A stretch of DNA of 64,000 nt from Gracilariopsis chorda (GCA_003194525.1 NBIV01000193.1:84204-148203), one strand, 5' to 3'. Positions 42,601 through 53,169 are shown, counted from the first letter of the stretch. Numbers and translations are program-made. The notes: generated from the sequence alone by a model not told the origin.

Positions 42601-43589
42601 CCACAATCCAGCCAGGTTGTAGTTCCATTGTTCACTGAACAATATTTAGCTTCGGCAATAGCTACGAAACCTCGGGGCTGGGGGTTGCGGTTGTAGTGAC
42701 TTGAGGGTTTGTTTGATCCTCCGTTGGAGTCCCAGTTCCTGTTTCCAGTACTAGATGGTTGGTGTTTGTGTTTGTTGGCTTGGGGACCCCTGCGATGGTT
42801 TTGGTTGGGGTTGTTTTCTTTTCTCAACCGGCATTCGGAACGAATGTGACCTAGTTTTCCACAATGCCAACATCTAATGGATTTAGACTTCCTTTTCTTC
42901 ACGGAGGAAATTAAGGATGTCTTTCTCGCAGCCATGTAGGGGTGCTGTGTATTTGGTGGTGGAGGTGCGGGGCTTGTTTGGTTTCTCGAGTCCCTGTGTT
43001 TGCGTCTGTCCATTTCTGATCTTATCAAAGAAGCAACTTGGTCATGTTCCATATCGTTGGCGTCTGCAAGTAGTGTGATAGCCATAAGAGAGTCTGGTAG
43101 AGTTCTGAGTAAGCAAGCAGTTCTCTCCTTATCGTTGAGAGCATCTCCTAGGCGTGCCAGTTCTAGAAAGATTGTTTCCATTTCGTGGAGATGTTCAAGG
43201 ATATTTCCATCGTCCTTGAAAACGAGATTGTTCAGGCGCTGTCGAAGGTTCATCTTGGTTTGGATGTTATCCTTCTTGTACGTACCCTCCAGTTTCCTCC
43301 AGACGTCCAACGCAGAACATTGTTCGCGTTCCAGTAATTCAGAAACGGCAACTACTGGTTGTGTTCCAAGGTTTTGAACAATAATCGAACGAGCTTTTCG
43401 ATCCGCATCATCCCATCGGCGGCGGGCTTGGGCTGAGCTCTCGCCTTCCAATGGTCTGGGTTCGGTTAAGACGAAGAGAACTTGGTCAACATTCATCAAG
43501 TCCCTTATGTAGATCCTCCATGTGTAATAGTCCGAGGATCCTTTAAGGCGGGGAATAGTGCGCTTGCCTTCTTCTCTGTTCTCACTCAT
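39609..43589 (-). CDS. Copia Gag-Pol polyprotein
   Basis: 1326 residues, uninterrupted. The gag region (~1-200, with a UBN2-like pattern: ALDVWRKLEGTYKKDN) ends in a knuckle CWHCGKLGHIRSEC at 240-253. The protease has TTWLDCGATHVFVND with catalytic Asp 328 (DCG in place of DSG). Integrase follows, with LTHTDLTGPI, then RLDGAGENRSNEF and PHAHESNGAAEKI (D, D and E region). The reverse transcriptase has RLETIRLALAKAAAQDLL, VLLKSLYGAKQAG-like pattern (CLLLKSLYGAKQAGQIW) and ILVIVVDDILMSS (VVDD replaces the usual YVDD). RNase H reads FCDADWAGCRETRKSTTG. Integrase precedes reverse transcriptase, the Copia order. Confidence 0.97.
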   Translation of the reverse strand: MSENREEGKRTIPRLKGSSDYYTWRIYIRDLMNVDQVLFVLTEPRPLEGESSAQARRRWDDADRKARSIIVQNLGTQPVVAVSELLEREQCSALDVWRKLEGTYKKDNIQTKMNLRQRLNNLVFKDDGNILEHLHEMETIFLELARLGDALNDKERTACLLRTLPDSLMAITLLADANDMEHDQVASLIRSEMDRRKHRDSRNQTSPAPPPPNTQHPYMAARKTSLISSVKKRKSKSIRCWHCGKLGHIRSECRLRKENNPNQNHRRGPQANKHKHQPSSTGNRNWDSNGGSNKPSSHYNRNPQPRGFVAIAEAKYCSVNNGTTTWLDCGATHVFVNDRNLFWDYEPVENESVRTCDRQSEIVGAGTIMLPVGDGIRLPAKHTPSFDSNLISLYVLSQHTNVSFSNEDSFHGFVLSDVKNGKELHRCKAKSGLYPLPKPIAPSTAQTAQVMPGNTAIDWHEKLGHPGKDRLLRTIPQSSGIPNLPPTEIENIHCSPCIEAKSRRSPTQRLHSVANHPLALTHTDLTGPISPPSLQGSKYMQVLLDDNTRASSIYFLTKKDQFTQSIRWYKALAENEQPQNRLYRVRLDGAGENRSNEFIHYALDNGILLEYTPPHAHESNGAAEKIIQDLWKTARTLLFASKLPLELWEEAISHANWLRNRLPNSRLDMRIPYKEWFGQNPSFDTLLKFGQDGHAFIYRSETIPNKKILPRAIYGHFVGMESFQTLYRVYIPSQKKVIMVRQRDFKMAKKILPSINELLDFSSLGRTEAEERNDEVDEEHLDSALEHCLVAHTRSTNNSELDKVPKTFSQARTIPEWADAIDREYDALIERKTWKLIDRKPGMNPIPFLWTFTAKQLSAKPLDILPKARCVARGDMQKPYIDYDPENLYAPVARLETIRLALAKAAAQDLLLETMDISNAYLYGDLDEPLIMEQPQNSSGTSYVPGKVCLLLKSLYGAKQAGQIWGSFLHTTLITLQFRQSKTDYRLYIYRSSSGILILVIVVDDILMSSDSRSLLDDFKAEMKRRFQVKLLGEAKSFVGLHLSRDRYGIKVSQETYVDKLLREYNLGNANPVQTPLHHGYSIMGTSEQEQKLPPPLHRKYRKLVGQLMYLAVASRPDVMFAASMLARQVHKPCLRHLALAKRVLRYLKGTKNLCMHFPATSVSPLEGFCDADWAGCRETRKSTTGVLIKVNDAPILWTSKKQTIVALSSGEAEYVALSYCAKLVTWIRRLFWELHHCQILQEEPIGMYPVCIYTDSSTANSIAKTSKTSERNKHISLKYHHVKDLVKSGMLKILEIRTDSQPADIMTKAANRESLYQLSVLCGLQ

Positions 43590-44344
43590 GTTGATGCCTT
43601 GTGAGTAGAGAAAGAGTGAATTGACCTCTGGTTATCGAGGTACCTTTTGTTAGTCTGCTTGACCTCTGGCTAGCGAGGTACCTTTTATTAGTCTTCCTTC
43701 GAGCGGGCGCACTGACAGGAGAAACTACCTCCGCTACCCTAAGGGTTCAACCCCTGGAACCGGGTCACACTCTCCCGGTGAGTCGCTTTGATCTGCCTGC
43801 TAAGCTTCTCGCGAAAAGAAGCAAAGTGCCTTGAATCCTTACGAAGCTTCCAAGGGAGGTTACTAACTGAAGATAAGTTTTCACCAGTTGACCCCTTCTG
43901 GCCTCTTGCAGGAATGCTGCGCGGCGTTCTGCGGAGCGATAGGTTGAAGGAGATAGTACAAAACTCCACCGGCGTATGCGGTAGCTTGGGCCAAACGACG
44001 ACACACCGTGTCACCACTAGCAGACAGAGCCTCCCCCAGCAGAGCCGGTTATCCGGAAGGAATGTCAAATCTAGCAGATTACTTCAAGTGCCCAATCGAT
44101 TCCCGTACCGGTGCTCAGCTTGCAAGCTACCACGCCTTTATCCGTTCGACGAAAAGAGATGAAAAAAAGAAGAAAAACAAATACCACAAAGATACAAGAT
44201 GAAAAAAAAAGCCGTTTATCAGCGAGAAGAGAAAGGTTGTATGTTGATGCTTCCGTGGGTCCAAGGAATGGTTCGGTACAGAGCGTTGCGGAGCGCCGGT
44301 TGAAGGTTGGTCAGCGGTTGTCGAGGGGAGAGGCGGCGGGGAGG
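43590..44344 (-). other. Copia 5' leader
   Basis: Untranslated leader between the primer-binding site and the ATG. It contains a tandem duplication of 39 bp (TTGACCTCTGG...CGAGGTACC at about 43620 and 43659). Confidence 0.7.
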
Positions 44345-44362
44345 GTTGAGCGAGTGCTACCA
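44345..44362 (-). other. Copia primer-binding site (putative)
   Basis: Directly inside the 5' LTR on the minus strand the sequence is TGGTAGCACTCGCTCAAC. It begins with TGG, complementary to the CCA end of a tRNA. The tRNA was not identified. Confidence 0.55.
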
Positions 44363-44576
44363 TGTGAAAGGTTGTGGAGGGTGTTGATCCCTCCGGCCGG
44401 TGGTGCTCGGGTCAGCGCCGCCGGCCGCTCTTTATAGTCCTACAATTCTAATTAAAATGTACGTAATTAGGAGAGGTCTGCATTTGTAATCAAGAGAGTT
44501 GGACAAGATTACAAATGCAACTGACACTAAATTACAACAGCCGATAGTGCAGCCGTACAAATTGCGTGTCCTCACA
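44363..44576 (-). repeat. Copia LTR (5' LTR)
   Basis: 214 bp; partner of 39154-39367 with the same TG...CA ends. Confidence 0.95.
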
Positions 44577-44594
44577 GCAGGAAGCCAAAATCAG

Positions 44595-44620
44595 CTATTG
44601 ATCAGTATAGTGATCAATAG
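44595..44620. repeat. 26-bp palindrome P2
   Basis: Arms CTATTGATCA and TGATCAATAG around the centre GTATAG, the reverse complement of P1. Ends of the Tc1-like element at 46142 and 47913 are similar. Confidence 0.85.
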
Positions 44621-44793
44621 GGATCCAGAATGGGGTGTCATGACTTCTCTATAGCCCCCAAAAAACCCATTCAATCACTGAGCCGTGATCTACATCTCGA
44701 TTTGCATGCTCTTCGAAAGCATTTCGACTTTCAAGATTTGAAATCCATTGGATTGCGGCCGAACGGCTAACGCATCCGCAACATTCTCTCAAC

Positions 44794-46113
44794 ATGGCCA
44801 CTGTGGTTCCTACGACCGTCAACAGCGGTGAAACTACGCCCCCTATCTCCTCTAATGGAGACGTGCACGCCACCGTTAGTACTCAGGAGACAGCTGGAGG
44901 GTCGGCGCATGGTCTGGGAGCCTTTTCATCTCCAATACGCTCCAGACTGTGACCTCATAGAGGATGGGCTACACGAGCCTGGGGAAGAGGCTGTGGTAGG
45001 GGTGGACGTAACGGTGACGGGCGCAGATGGAGTAGAGCGGGATCTGGTCGTGAAAGAGGTCGGGGAGGTGGACGTGGACGTAAACGAAGGAGAAATGGGA
45101 ATGAACCAAGTGAGGGGTGGACGCTTTCAACGTTGCCGTGCGCCTCCGTGGTCATGGAGAAAGACTTCGTCGACAGGCTCATTCAGCACCGCGCGCGACT
45201 CCTGTGCGACACCGCTGTGAATAATATGAAGCTTGAATGCAGTGTAACAGGCCTTCCCCCTACTCGCTGTGGGCTTGTCGTTTTGTTTGCGAATGGAGTT
45301 CTACATCAACTTCTGGAGTGGCTCAACGCGTTTATTCGACTAAATGACCTGGACGAACCTGTACCAAGCCTCACTGACATGTATCGCTACGTCGCCGTCC
45401 TCCTACTATCCCATACAACGGGATTGAGCTTCGATAAAACGGTGTCTGTCTTGCGTCAGTCTGGAAGCATTGTCCCATCTCTCGACAGGGTCCGGTTTAT
45501 TGCGGAAAACATCTTAGTATACTCTCTTACAGGACGGGGTACAGATGGGGAGTTTCAGTGGAATTCTCAACGGGACCAGACCCGCCAGCTATCCGAGTTT
45601 GAACATCTGGCCCTCTGCGACACTAGAAAGGTGTTCTTTTCCCCTTTGCATTTGCTGGCGACCCTCGATGATGACCTCTTTGGGACGAGGGCAGCGAACA
45701 ACCAGTTCAAGATGATAAGCTCGCGCAAAGCAGAACGCGAAGGTCACTCAGCGGACGCGCTTGCAGACGCCCTTTTTCGCATAGTTCTAGCAATACGGTT
45801 TCGTTGAAGGGGCGAGGCTCAAACAGAGTCAGTCCGCAAGATGCTGGTGACGTTGATGGACGGGCGGGGGGAGGAGGCCGTGAATGGTTGTATAGTTACA
45901 GCGGACAGGGGTTACGGGAAGTAGGCTTTCATGGAAATACTGGCTGAGTTCGGTGTGGGGTCGGTCTTCGTGATGCCCAATCACTTGCTAAGAGTGCACC
46001 CCTTTGTCGAGTTGTCGTTTCTAAATCCCAGTAGGGAGGACATTGTCGAGGAAGCTGTAGGCGATGTTAACGCGTCAAACGTGAACGCTTCGAGGTCTCC
46101 GCGACCCTATTAA
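44794..46113 (+). pseudogene. Unclassified DDE-type transposase with RGG-rich N-terminus, broken
   Basis: From ATG 44794 the frame opens MATVVPTTVNSGETTPP, reaches a TGA at ~44950 and then continues in frame with a Gly/Arg (RGG-like) stretch. The body (45133-45807) reads LTDMYRYVAVLLLSHTTGLS, FDKTVSVLRQSG and LDDDLFGTRAANNQFKMISS, where LDDD could hold the first catalytic aspartate. It then stops at 45807. The same general reading resumes at 45850-46113: CIVTADRGYGK, a second Asp, then a stop, then FMEILAEFGVGSVFVMPNHL. Patterns resemble transposases of the DDE fold but I cannot name the family. Confidence 0.5.
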
Positions 46114-46141
46114 AGAGAACTGCCTTCCTTGGCGGTCCGCG

Positions 46142-46178
46142 TATTGATCACTATAGTGATCTATAGACCCTTTCGACC
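46142..46178. repeat. Left terminal inverted repeat
   Basis: Begins TATTGATCACTATAGTGATC, itself a palindrome, and continues into ATAGACCC and TTCGACC. Confidence 0.7.
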
Positions 46179-46611
46179 CCCTTAGAGGTGGGTCTGATCG
46201 CCCAACTTTGCGGGGCTGCCCTTCAGTCATTATTTATGCGTTGAACCTCAAACTTGGCAGACGGGTCAGAAAAAAAGTCACAAACGGCTCTACGTACAGT
46301 GCGCGAAACTCCTTCAAGCACACCCACCCGACTGCCCATAAAGGTTTCAAAACTGCAAGCATGACACTAGTCATGCTTGCATAAGGGCGAAAGGGGTGCC
46401 CAATACGACAGTGGTATGTGTTTGATGCAGTTCCGTTTCATACGGAGTACAAACTAAAATCATACAGCGAAATAGGTTTAAGCACGCGAAATTAATTATG
46501 ACACATGTAATACAAGTGCACGCCTTTATTGCTCTAGTACTTTGTAGCACCACCACGTTTATCCATCACAGCTAACAAGCGTCTAGGAGTAGATCGATAC
46601 AGTTTCTGGAT

Positions 46612-47520
46612 CTAGTCTGCAGTGAGACTGCGCCATACATTTAGAATAGAGTCCTTAGGAACCTCGACATTGTCGAACTGCTTACCATTTGCGTAAACCT
46701 TCCTAGCCATTAACCCCCAGACAATCTCAATTATATTAAGGTCTGGGGACTTAGCAGGCCAGGATAGAAGCCGAACCTGATGTTGAAGTAGCCAGTTCCT
46801 TGTGAAAGCAGAACGATGAATGGATGCACCGTCCTGTTGAAACACCCAAGTTGACATAGGTCCAAATATTTCTGCATTCCAAGGTAGTAGTTCAAGCTCT
46901 AGGGTATCTCAATACTTCTTAGAATCCTGAGTGCCCGATAAAAATAATAAGCCACTGACTCCATATAATGATATCGCACCCCAAACCATGACCGAGTTAC
47001 CACCTCTAACACGGGAGGATAGACGTCGCGGTTCTGTTCTCAAATCATGCCAGTAATATGGAAGACCATCTGGATCGTCAACGGTAAACTTCTTTTCATC
47101 TGAAAGCACAACTTTATTCCAAAAACAATCCCCTTTAGATATGTTGCGTCGTGCCCATTGTAGCCGTGCTACCTTATGATCTTCTGTCATTTTTGGGCCC
47201 TGCATCATTTTGGAATATTTCAGGGTTTCGTCTTCTTTGAGTAGCTGCTGCACTCGGCAAACAGATACACTCAGATTGAGGTCCCTTTTCAAATCTGATG
47301 CACTTGAGTTGCCCTTGCGTGCCTCCCGTAGCAAAGCGCGATGTTGCTGTGGGGACAGTTTTCGAAACTTCTTGGCAATTTTGGGCTGATGTGGCTTCTT
47401 TTTTGTACTTAAGAAGCTTCGCACAGCCCCGACGGAGCGTCGTAGTGCTCTGCAATTTGGCGTAAAGAGAGTCCCTCATGGCGGAGTGCGGATATCTGTC
47501 CTTTCTCAAATTGAGACAAG
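46612..47520 (-). pseudogene. Tc1-like transposase, broken
   Basis: The start is MARGKYLSQFEKGQISALRH (about 47536 down), with a helix-turn-helix region LRQIAEHYD, then a 1-base frameshift to VRSFLSTKKKPHQPKIAKKF. The catalytic domain shows VVLSDEKKFTVDDPDG (first D), then after an in-frame TGA at 46909 the stretch WVFQQDGASIHRS (second D), then SPDLNIIEIVWGLMARKVY (E), a DD34E-type spacing. One frameshift and one stop are seen. The family cuts and pastes DNA at TA. Confidence 0.85.
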
Positions 47521-47912
47521 TACTTTCCTCTCGCCATATTTAGGGTCTTAACTTGGGATAGACAAGCAACTCAGTGTTTGCTGTCACTAATACTAAGTAG
47601 TGTTAGGCAAGAAGTTTGAATTGGCAGAAAGTTCCGCCATTTTTGTGACATGTGTCATACAGTATTTCGTGGGTTTAAAGAAGTTTCGCAAGGTGTTTTA
47701 TTGATAGCACAGCTGTAGTTCTTATCTATGACAAAAGGAGTCTACGGATGGGATTAAATAACCAAATTGCAGCGTGCACCACATCGGTATACCGCAAAAG
47801 CATGCCGATCCCTGCAATAGAAGCTTGTGTCTGGGTGTGCTTAACGGCGTTTCGTGCACTGTACTTTATTTTCAACGAGCATTTCATGCGCCGAACTACT
47901 GTGCTGTCGAAG

Positions 47913-47938
47913 TCTATGATCACTATAGTGACCAATAA
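47913..47938. repeat. Right terminal inverted repeat
   Basis: TCTATGATCACTATAGTGAC, the inverted match of 46142-46178 with a few differences. Confidence 0.65.
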
Positions 47939-50900
47939 AATCTGGCATTAGGGATATATCTAACTTTGTAACGTCACCGCCATTGCCGCCGCAGCAGCAG
48001 CAGTCGCACATGTCGCTCCTAGTACGAGCGGGGTGAGGGATACCGTATGGATTCGCTGGCCCAGTAGGACTTTAAGTCGACTACCAGACAAGGTGACAAT
48101 GATATATATATACGGTGATGAAGATTGTCTTTCTTCATTCGTTTATTGAGACGGAACGGGGCTGCTTTTATAAGCAAAGGACGGTACAGCTCTTTCGCTG
48201 GAGTATACTATTAGGTGAATCTACACCTGCATTGCAATGTTCATCCCTGCTCATGCACTTTTGTACGTTTCATCTATCGCCATTATGACATTATTGCTGA
48301 ACTATCTCAACAGCAGAAGCGCCGAATCGTCCGTTGGCGTCCACTGACGCGGTCGTCCTTGTCTGGCGCTGCAGACGCTCTACTAGACGGCGCTCTACTA
48401 CCCTCCACTCTACTGCCGCCACTCTAGCCCGCTCTTTCACCAAACCACAGCTTTCTGCATATCGCAGTCTCCCGTCATCATCAGGTGTTTCCGCCCGCCC
48501 TAATGTTATTCTTATTCTCGCTCTTTACGAGTTTCAAAGCCTGTAAGCACTAATTCATTGGCCTTTATGGGCGGGCGCGTTTCCTGCAACAGCATCATCA
48601 GAATCGCACCGTACAATCGCGCAGGACTGCGTGCCGAGATTTTGATGCCGGCGCTCAAACTTGTGTTTTTGAGGCATTTGCTTGCGTTAATGTGTCCTCT
48701 GTCATCAACTCGTCTCACATATCTTTGATGCACTTCTTGAACGTTGCTCCAAACGATTTTCAAACGGTTACGTAATCAATTGCGTTCTTTGAGACATCAT
48801 TATTCGCACCCACGTTGCTTCTCATCCCACAAAGGCCCGTTTCGAATGACGCTCTCCGTAAACAACGGTCTTGTCTAACCGCGCAATCCTGTGTACGGCG
48901 CGACATTTTACACTCAAAATGGAGGGACTTCTTAAAAGAAAAAGGGCAATGGACAATTCACTACCAGCGCCCCTGGAAACCCCTGCGGTAAGAAAAGAGA
49001 GGGAGGTCAAACGGTGTGGATGGCCCGCAAATTATGTCCCTCCCGCACCCGTTCGCAACCGGGAGCCAGGCAGTTTTCATCCGGGGGCAGCGGCGGATGG
49101 ATACAAACGGAGCGCACATTCTACTGCACGCTTTTGACGAAGCTCCGTATCATACGCTTCATGTGGCAGATAAAGTTGAATCATATCACGTTTTCGGTGC
49201 AACACCATTCCCGAATTTCCCATACCGGACAACTTCGTCAGTTCTCGTGATGCCTACTTTCGTCATTTAGCTCAGTTGGCACTACAGGTGACACTGAAGG
49301 CAACAATCAAATCGTGCTTGATCCGTGTTGCGTCAGAGCGCACTTACATTTGACTTCTGCAGTTAGCGCTGTGACTCTACATGATTCGTTGCATGAGTTT
49401 CTCATCGCATGTCCTTGTTGTGTGCGATTACATTCGTGTTATAAGCACCACCAACTCCGGCCTCAAAATGTGCAGAACGCTACGTACGAGCCATGTAGAG
49501 TTGGTTCAGTACACAATGTCTTTTTCCACCCAGTTTGCTGTGGTGCTGTTTGACCGTGGGCGGCTTGCGGCGGCAGTTGGTTGTGGCTGCAGCTGCGGCG
49601 CTGATAGGCAAGAGGCAACTCCCTCACGCAAGCTGTACCATTCATCGGTTGTGCCACTGTTCGCGGCTGGTGATGCAAGTGTTAGCAAACTGGTAATGAT
49701 TCGACAAGTTTTTAGGCGCTATTGGAGTCCAATGCTTCCGGAGCCGTCCAATAACTGGACTGCCCCCGCAGAAATGTGCAACATTCAACTGATCTAGGCT
49801 TTCTATTCAGCTGGCGCCATCAAAACGCTCAACGAGGCGAGAACGCAACGCTCGCCCGAGCGACTTGAACGATTGTGTTGTTAAGGTCTTTTTGATGATC
49901 ATTCGAGACGTCGATGAGTCATGGAGGGCAGTGTGGTGCTGTCGGCTGCAGATGGCAGTCACAGGTAGTCACGATAACACCTCCGGCGGTGCACTTTGGG
50001 ACACAACGTGAGCGGCCATAGCTCAATCGGTAACCACCTTCGTGTCCTTTTTGTGTGGCTCAGGGTTCGAAACCCGGCCTGCCACTCTTGAAGCGGGCCA
50101 CTACATCTGCTGATCACATGCCCATGCACACAATATACGAGGCTAAAAAAACATTCAAATCGCCAAATTCTGTCGTCTTCCTCGTAATGTATTGCTTTCG
50201 TACCATACCACATCATGAATATCCCTTGATGGTGATGACGACTAAAATGTTTGTATTACAGAGTGAAAAAGTAGGTAGTACTATTTCTGAGTGGAGTAAC
50301 CTGTGACGCTTTGACTACTGCCAATGTAAATCTGATTCCCTATCTTCATGTTGGAGTCGGCGTGGCAGCAAAAGCTGTACAAAGGGAGAAATAGAGAAGG
50401 CCTGACGTCTCTAGTCGAAGGGCCTAGATGCGAATGCGTTCCGGCAACGGTTAACTTGCGGTGCACCTAGGCTATGCTAAAGCGGATGTTGGATGGGCTC
50501 TCTTTCTTTTAATTGGCGTTTCGGCAATCGGGGGAACCTGAAGGCATAGCCTCGACAAAATGTCTAAGGATATAAGCTCCAGTAGTGGCAGTCCTCACTG
50601 GTTGGAGTGGATTGCGCTACAGCGCTAGGCAGTAGACCTGGAAACAGCATATGGTGGTTCTTAATTGTGACGTCAGCGAATCTCCTTGTGAGCCGCCGCT
50701 GTCTAGTTTTGGCGAGATGCGTACCTCTGGTTCTTCAAATCGCCATACTGGCATGGCCTAAGACGTTTCTTTAATCAGTGACTTCGGTGACCCTAGAACG
50801 GCGATAACACAATAGAAAGTTAGAGAGAAAGTCAGCAGGTGTGTTTATAGCATAGCATTTGTGCTGGCTTCTATAAGAGAGCTGGTGTTGGTAACATGGC

Positions 50901-50940
50901 ATTGTGTTGCAAAGTCCAAGCAGTAGTACCTGAGGCATGG
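47939..50940. other. Unassigned stretch with SINE-like traces
   Basis: No recognisable protein gene. It includes a CAG/GCC-rich run near 47988-48005, an AT repeat near 48103, and tRNA-like A-box motifs at about 49267 (TAGCTCAGTTGG) and 50020. An open frame at 48871-49137 has no motif. Confidence 0.35.
50011..50086 (+). other. tRNA-derived SINE-like segment
   Basis: TAGCTCAATCGG resembles an RNA polymerase III A box and GGTTCGAAACCC, ~45 bases on, a B box with a TTCGAAA loop. The acceptor and D stems do not fold as in a working tRNA, so this is read as a relic or SINE head, not a tRNA. Confidence 0.35.
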
Positions 50941-50948
50941 TGATATTT

Positions 50949-50972
50949 TTAGGGGTTTTAGGGATTTTTGGT
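50949..50972 (+). repeat. Telomere-like stretch at the Penelope 3' end
   Basis: TTTTAGGGGTTTTAGGGATT, a degenerate TTTTAGGG-type repeat, in the C-rich sense relative to the element. Confidence 0.5.
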
Positions 50973-51283
50973 TAAGATATGCGGTGGGGATGTGCGGCGT
51001 CACTTGTGGTGATGAATGGGAAAGGGAGGGAAAAGGGGCGAGGGGAGAAGCAGGGTAGAAGGGAGAGGAGAGATGGTTTAAGGCTTAGACAATCGACCTT
51101 GGCAGAGCGCTTTCGTCTTTATGACTCATTAGTGCCTCGGTTGGTGCTGAGGAGAGATGAGGGGATAAAGGATTCGCTGGGCGGAAGTCCCTTATATAAA
51201 CCTATTCTACTCACTGCTCTACGTATTACAGCTATGACAGCTAGGCCCTTAAGGACTCGGAGGACTCAGAGGACCTGCGGGTC

Positions 51284-53082
51284 TCAGAGGCTGCGTTGGA
51301 TTTCATTGCTGGATCCTTCTCCTTGTCCAATCCTTGTTATGTGGTCTTTCCTTGAGATAATTGCCTTGGCCACCGTTTTGCCTCTGCAGTGGATCAAGGT
51401 GTGGGGCCATTGATCTCTAATGGCAGGCCAGATGTATTTTAAAGTAGCATACTGGTATAGCCGCTTCCATGCTTTCTTGGCTTCGGGGTGGTACTGGCAA
51501 GTGACAAAGGGGCCTGGATTGAACTCTTCCTTCTCCATGTTTCCATGGATATATGACTATCTATCCTTGTAGCTTACATATTGGATTGTTTTCCTGAGGT
51601 ATCTTCCAGAGTATCCTCTTTGGGCTAGTTTTCCGAAAAGGAACGCTACTTTCTTTTCCCATATGTCTTTAGAGTTCGTGTTCTGGAGAAATCTGATCAT
51701 TTCTCCTTTTACAATACCCGTAAAGACGTGTTCCGGATGATCAGATGTGCCATGGAGATAAAGGAACTTGGATATGGGTTTTGTGTACACCATGAAATCC
51801 AACTTATTTTCCCTTTGGAAACGTTCTCCTTTGTATATCTCCAGGTCCAAGAAAACTGCCCTTTCCGTGCTCATCTCATAAGTAAGAGAGAGGTTTGTGC
51901 AAGCATTAAGGAAATGCATAATGGGTAGGGCAGAGTCCATGTACCTTAGGATCATTAGTCCATCATCAATGTAGCGTCTTTGGAAGATGATCCTGTTGGC
52001 AAATCTTTTGAAGATTCCCTGGAACTTGAAGTACAGGTATAGGTTCGCGAAGGCTGGTTCCACCGCTATAGCCGTTGCTGTACCTTTTTCTTGCTTGAAT
52101 ATCTTTCCGTCAACTGTTATGAAGTTGTTCTTCATAATTAGTCTAAGGGCTTGGGCCCAGAAGAAGTTCTGGGTTTGAAAGATATCCGGCAAGTACTCCA
52201 CCAAGGTTTTACACGTGTCATCGATTATGATGTTGGGGTAACATCGCTCCACATCGTATGTGACAAAGATGCAGTGCCTTGGTAGGTAGAGTTGTTCCAG
52301 TTGGCGTACGACCTGTTTGCTGTTGACAGTTATAACTTTGATTCTCTGTACAACCTCATTCAGGATGGTGCTAAGCCTTCTTGATAAACCGCTCAATACA
52401 AACGAGCATTGAGCTGTTATTGGCCTGCTTCCAAGTTTAGCCTTATGAATCTTCGGAGGGATGTAGAATGGATTGGGGCTTTTGCATTCCTTAGCCTCAT
52501 CAAGGATGCTTTTCCGGTCCATTGGAGGTAGCTTTCCTATTCTGGTAAGCCTCGCAAGGTTACTGAAGATCTGTTCAAAGGGGAATGAGTTCACTTCAGA
52601 AAATACACCTTTGCTTACCTGTGACTCGATGAGTCTAGAGTATACCTCTCTGTGCATAAGCACAAGACCGAGATTTTTGTCTGCTTCCTTGACAATCCAC
52701 TTCTTATTCCGGATGTGTTTGAACGCTTTCTTTAAAATGTTAGAGAGAGTTCTGGGCTTCCTTGATGAGCTCACCAAGTCTGCAACCTTCCTCAGGTCCT
52801 TCATGACCATTAGTGAGGTAGAGTTAGGAAGCCATTGTCCCGTTCTTTCCAGTTTGCCCGGGAGCTTTGATATTGCTTCCTCGAGGCATTCTTGAAGTGA
52901 CGTTCTTATAGGAAACCCACCACCAACGGAGAGAAATCTTCGTACACAGTACGGTACTTCTTCGACGGGTATGCCAATAGGGGTGTTGAACTTCACTTCA
53001 TTGATAATGGAAGAACGGGGTTTCCGTAGTTTCGAACGGTTTAATTTGCTTTGGCGCCCCTTTCTGGAGCGCCTTGCCCGTT
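51284..53082 (-). pseudogene. Penelope-like reverse transcriptase, one stop
   Basis: The main frame (51557-52996, extending upstream without ATG through a basic region QSKLNRSKLRKPRSSIINEV) encodes about 490 residues. It shows SRPITAQCSFVLSGLSRRL, VTYDVERCYPNIII (first catalytic Asp), KQEKGTATAIAVEPAFANLY, RRYIDDGLMILR (YIDD catalytic pair), RAVFLDLEIYKGE and VYTKPISKFLYLHGTSDHPE. A TAG at 51557 is followed in the same frame by MEKEEFNPGPFVTCQYHPEA and LIHCRGKTVAKAIISRKDHI, a C-terminal connection region of this family. Only this stop breaks the frame. Confidence 0.8.
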
Positions 53083-53132
53083 TTTTGACTTGTTCTTCTT
53101 TGACTGTCCGGCTATGGCTTTCTCCTTTCCCG

Positions 53133-53164
53133 TTTCAGGGGTTTTAAGGGTTTTAGGGGTTTTC
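53133..53164 (+). repeat. Telomere-like stretch inside the Penelope element
   Basis: CAGGGGTTTTAAGGGTTTTAG and GGGTTTT, three degenerate TTTTAGGGG-like units. Confidence 0.5.
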
Positions 53165-53169
53165 GTGCC

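Larger units (their letters stand above)
39154..44576 (-). mobile_element. Full-length Ty1/copia LTR retrotransposon, apparently recent
   Basis: Two 214-bp LTRs (39154-39367 and 44363-44576), TG...CA ends and no difference seen between them by eye. A 5-bp target duplication GCAGG lies at 39149-39153 and 44577-44581. It holds one open minus-strand frame of 1326 residues with gag to RNase H. LTR identity and an uninterrupted frame mean insertion was recent and the copy may still be competent. It sits inside a small element flanked by the P1 and P2 palindromes. Confidence 0.97.
46142..47938 (-). mobile_element. Tc1/mariner-like element
   Basis: Terminal inverted repeats at 46142-46178 and 47913-47938 share a GATCACTATAGTGATC-type palindromic core and, further in, GAC...TTCGAC. 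The 1.8-kb interior holds a Tc1-like transposase gene on the minus strand. Tc1-like elements insert at TA; no clean duplication is evident because the ends themselves are TA-rich. Confidence 0.7.

Noticed and set aside
50011-50086. A tRNA gene
   Set aside because: A and B boxes are present but the acceptor and D stems do not pair.
51070-51280. Hammerhead ribozyme in the Penelope 3' region
   Set aside because: The conserved CTGATGA...GAAA core was not found.
50979-51413. 144-codon open frame on the plus strand
   Set aside because: Antisense to the Penelope-like element's 3' end, with no domain.
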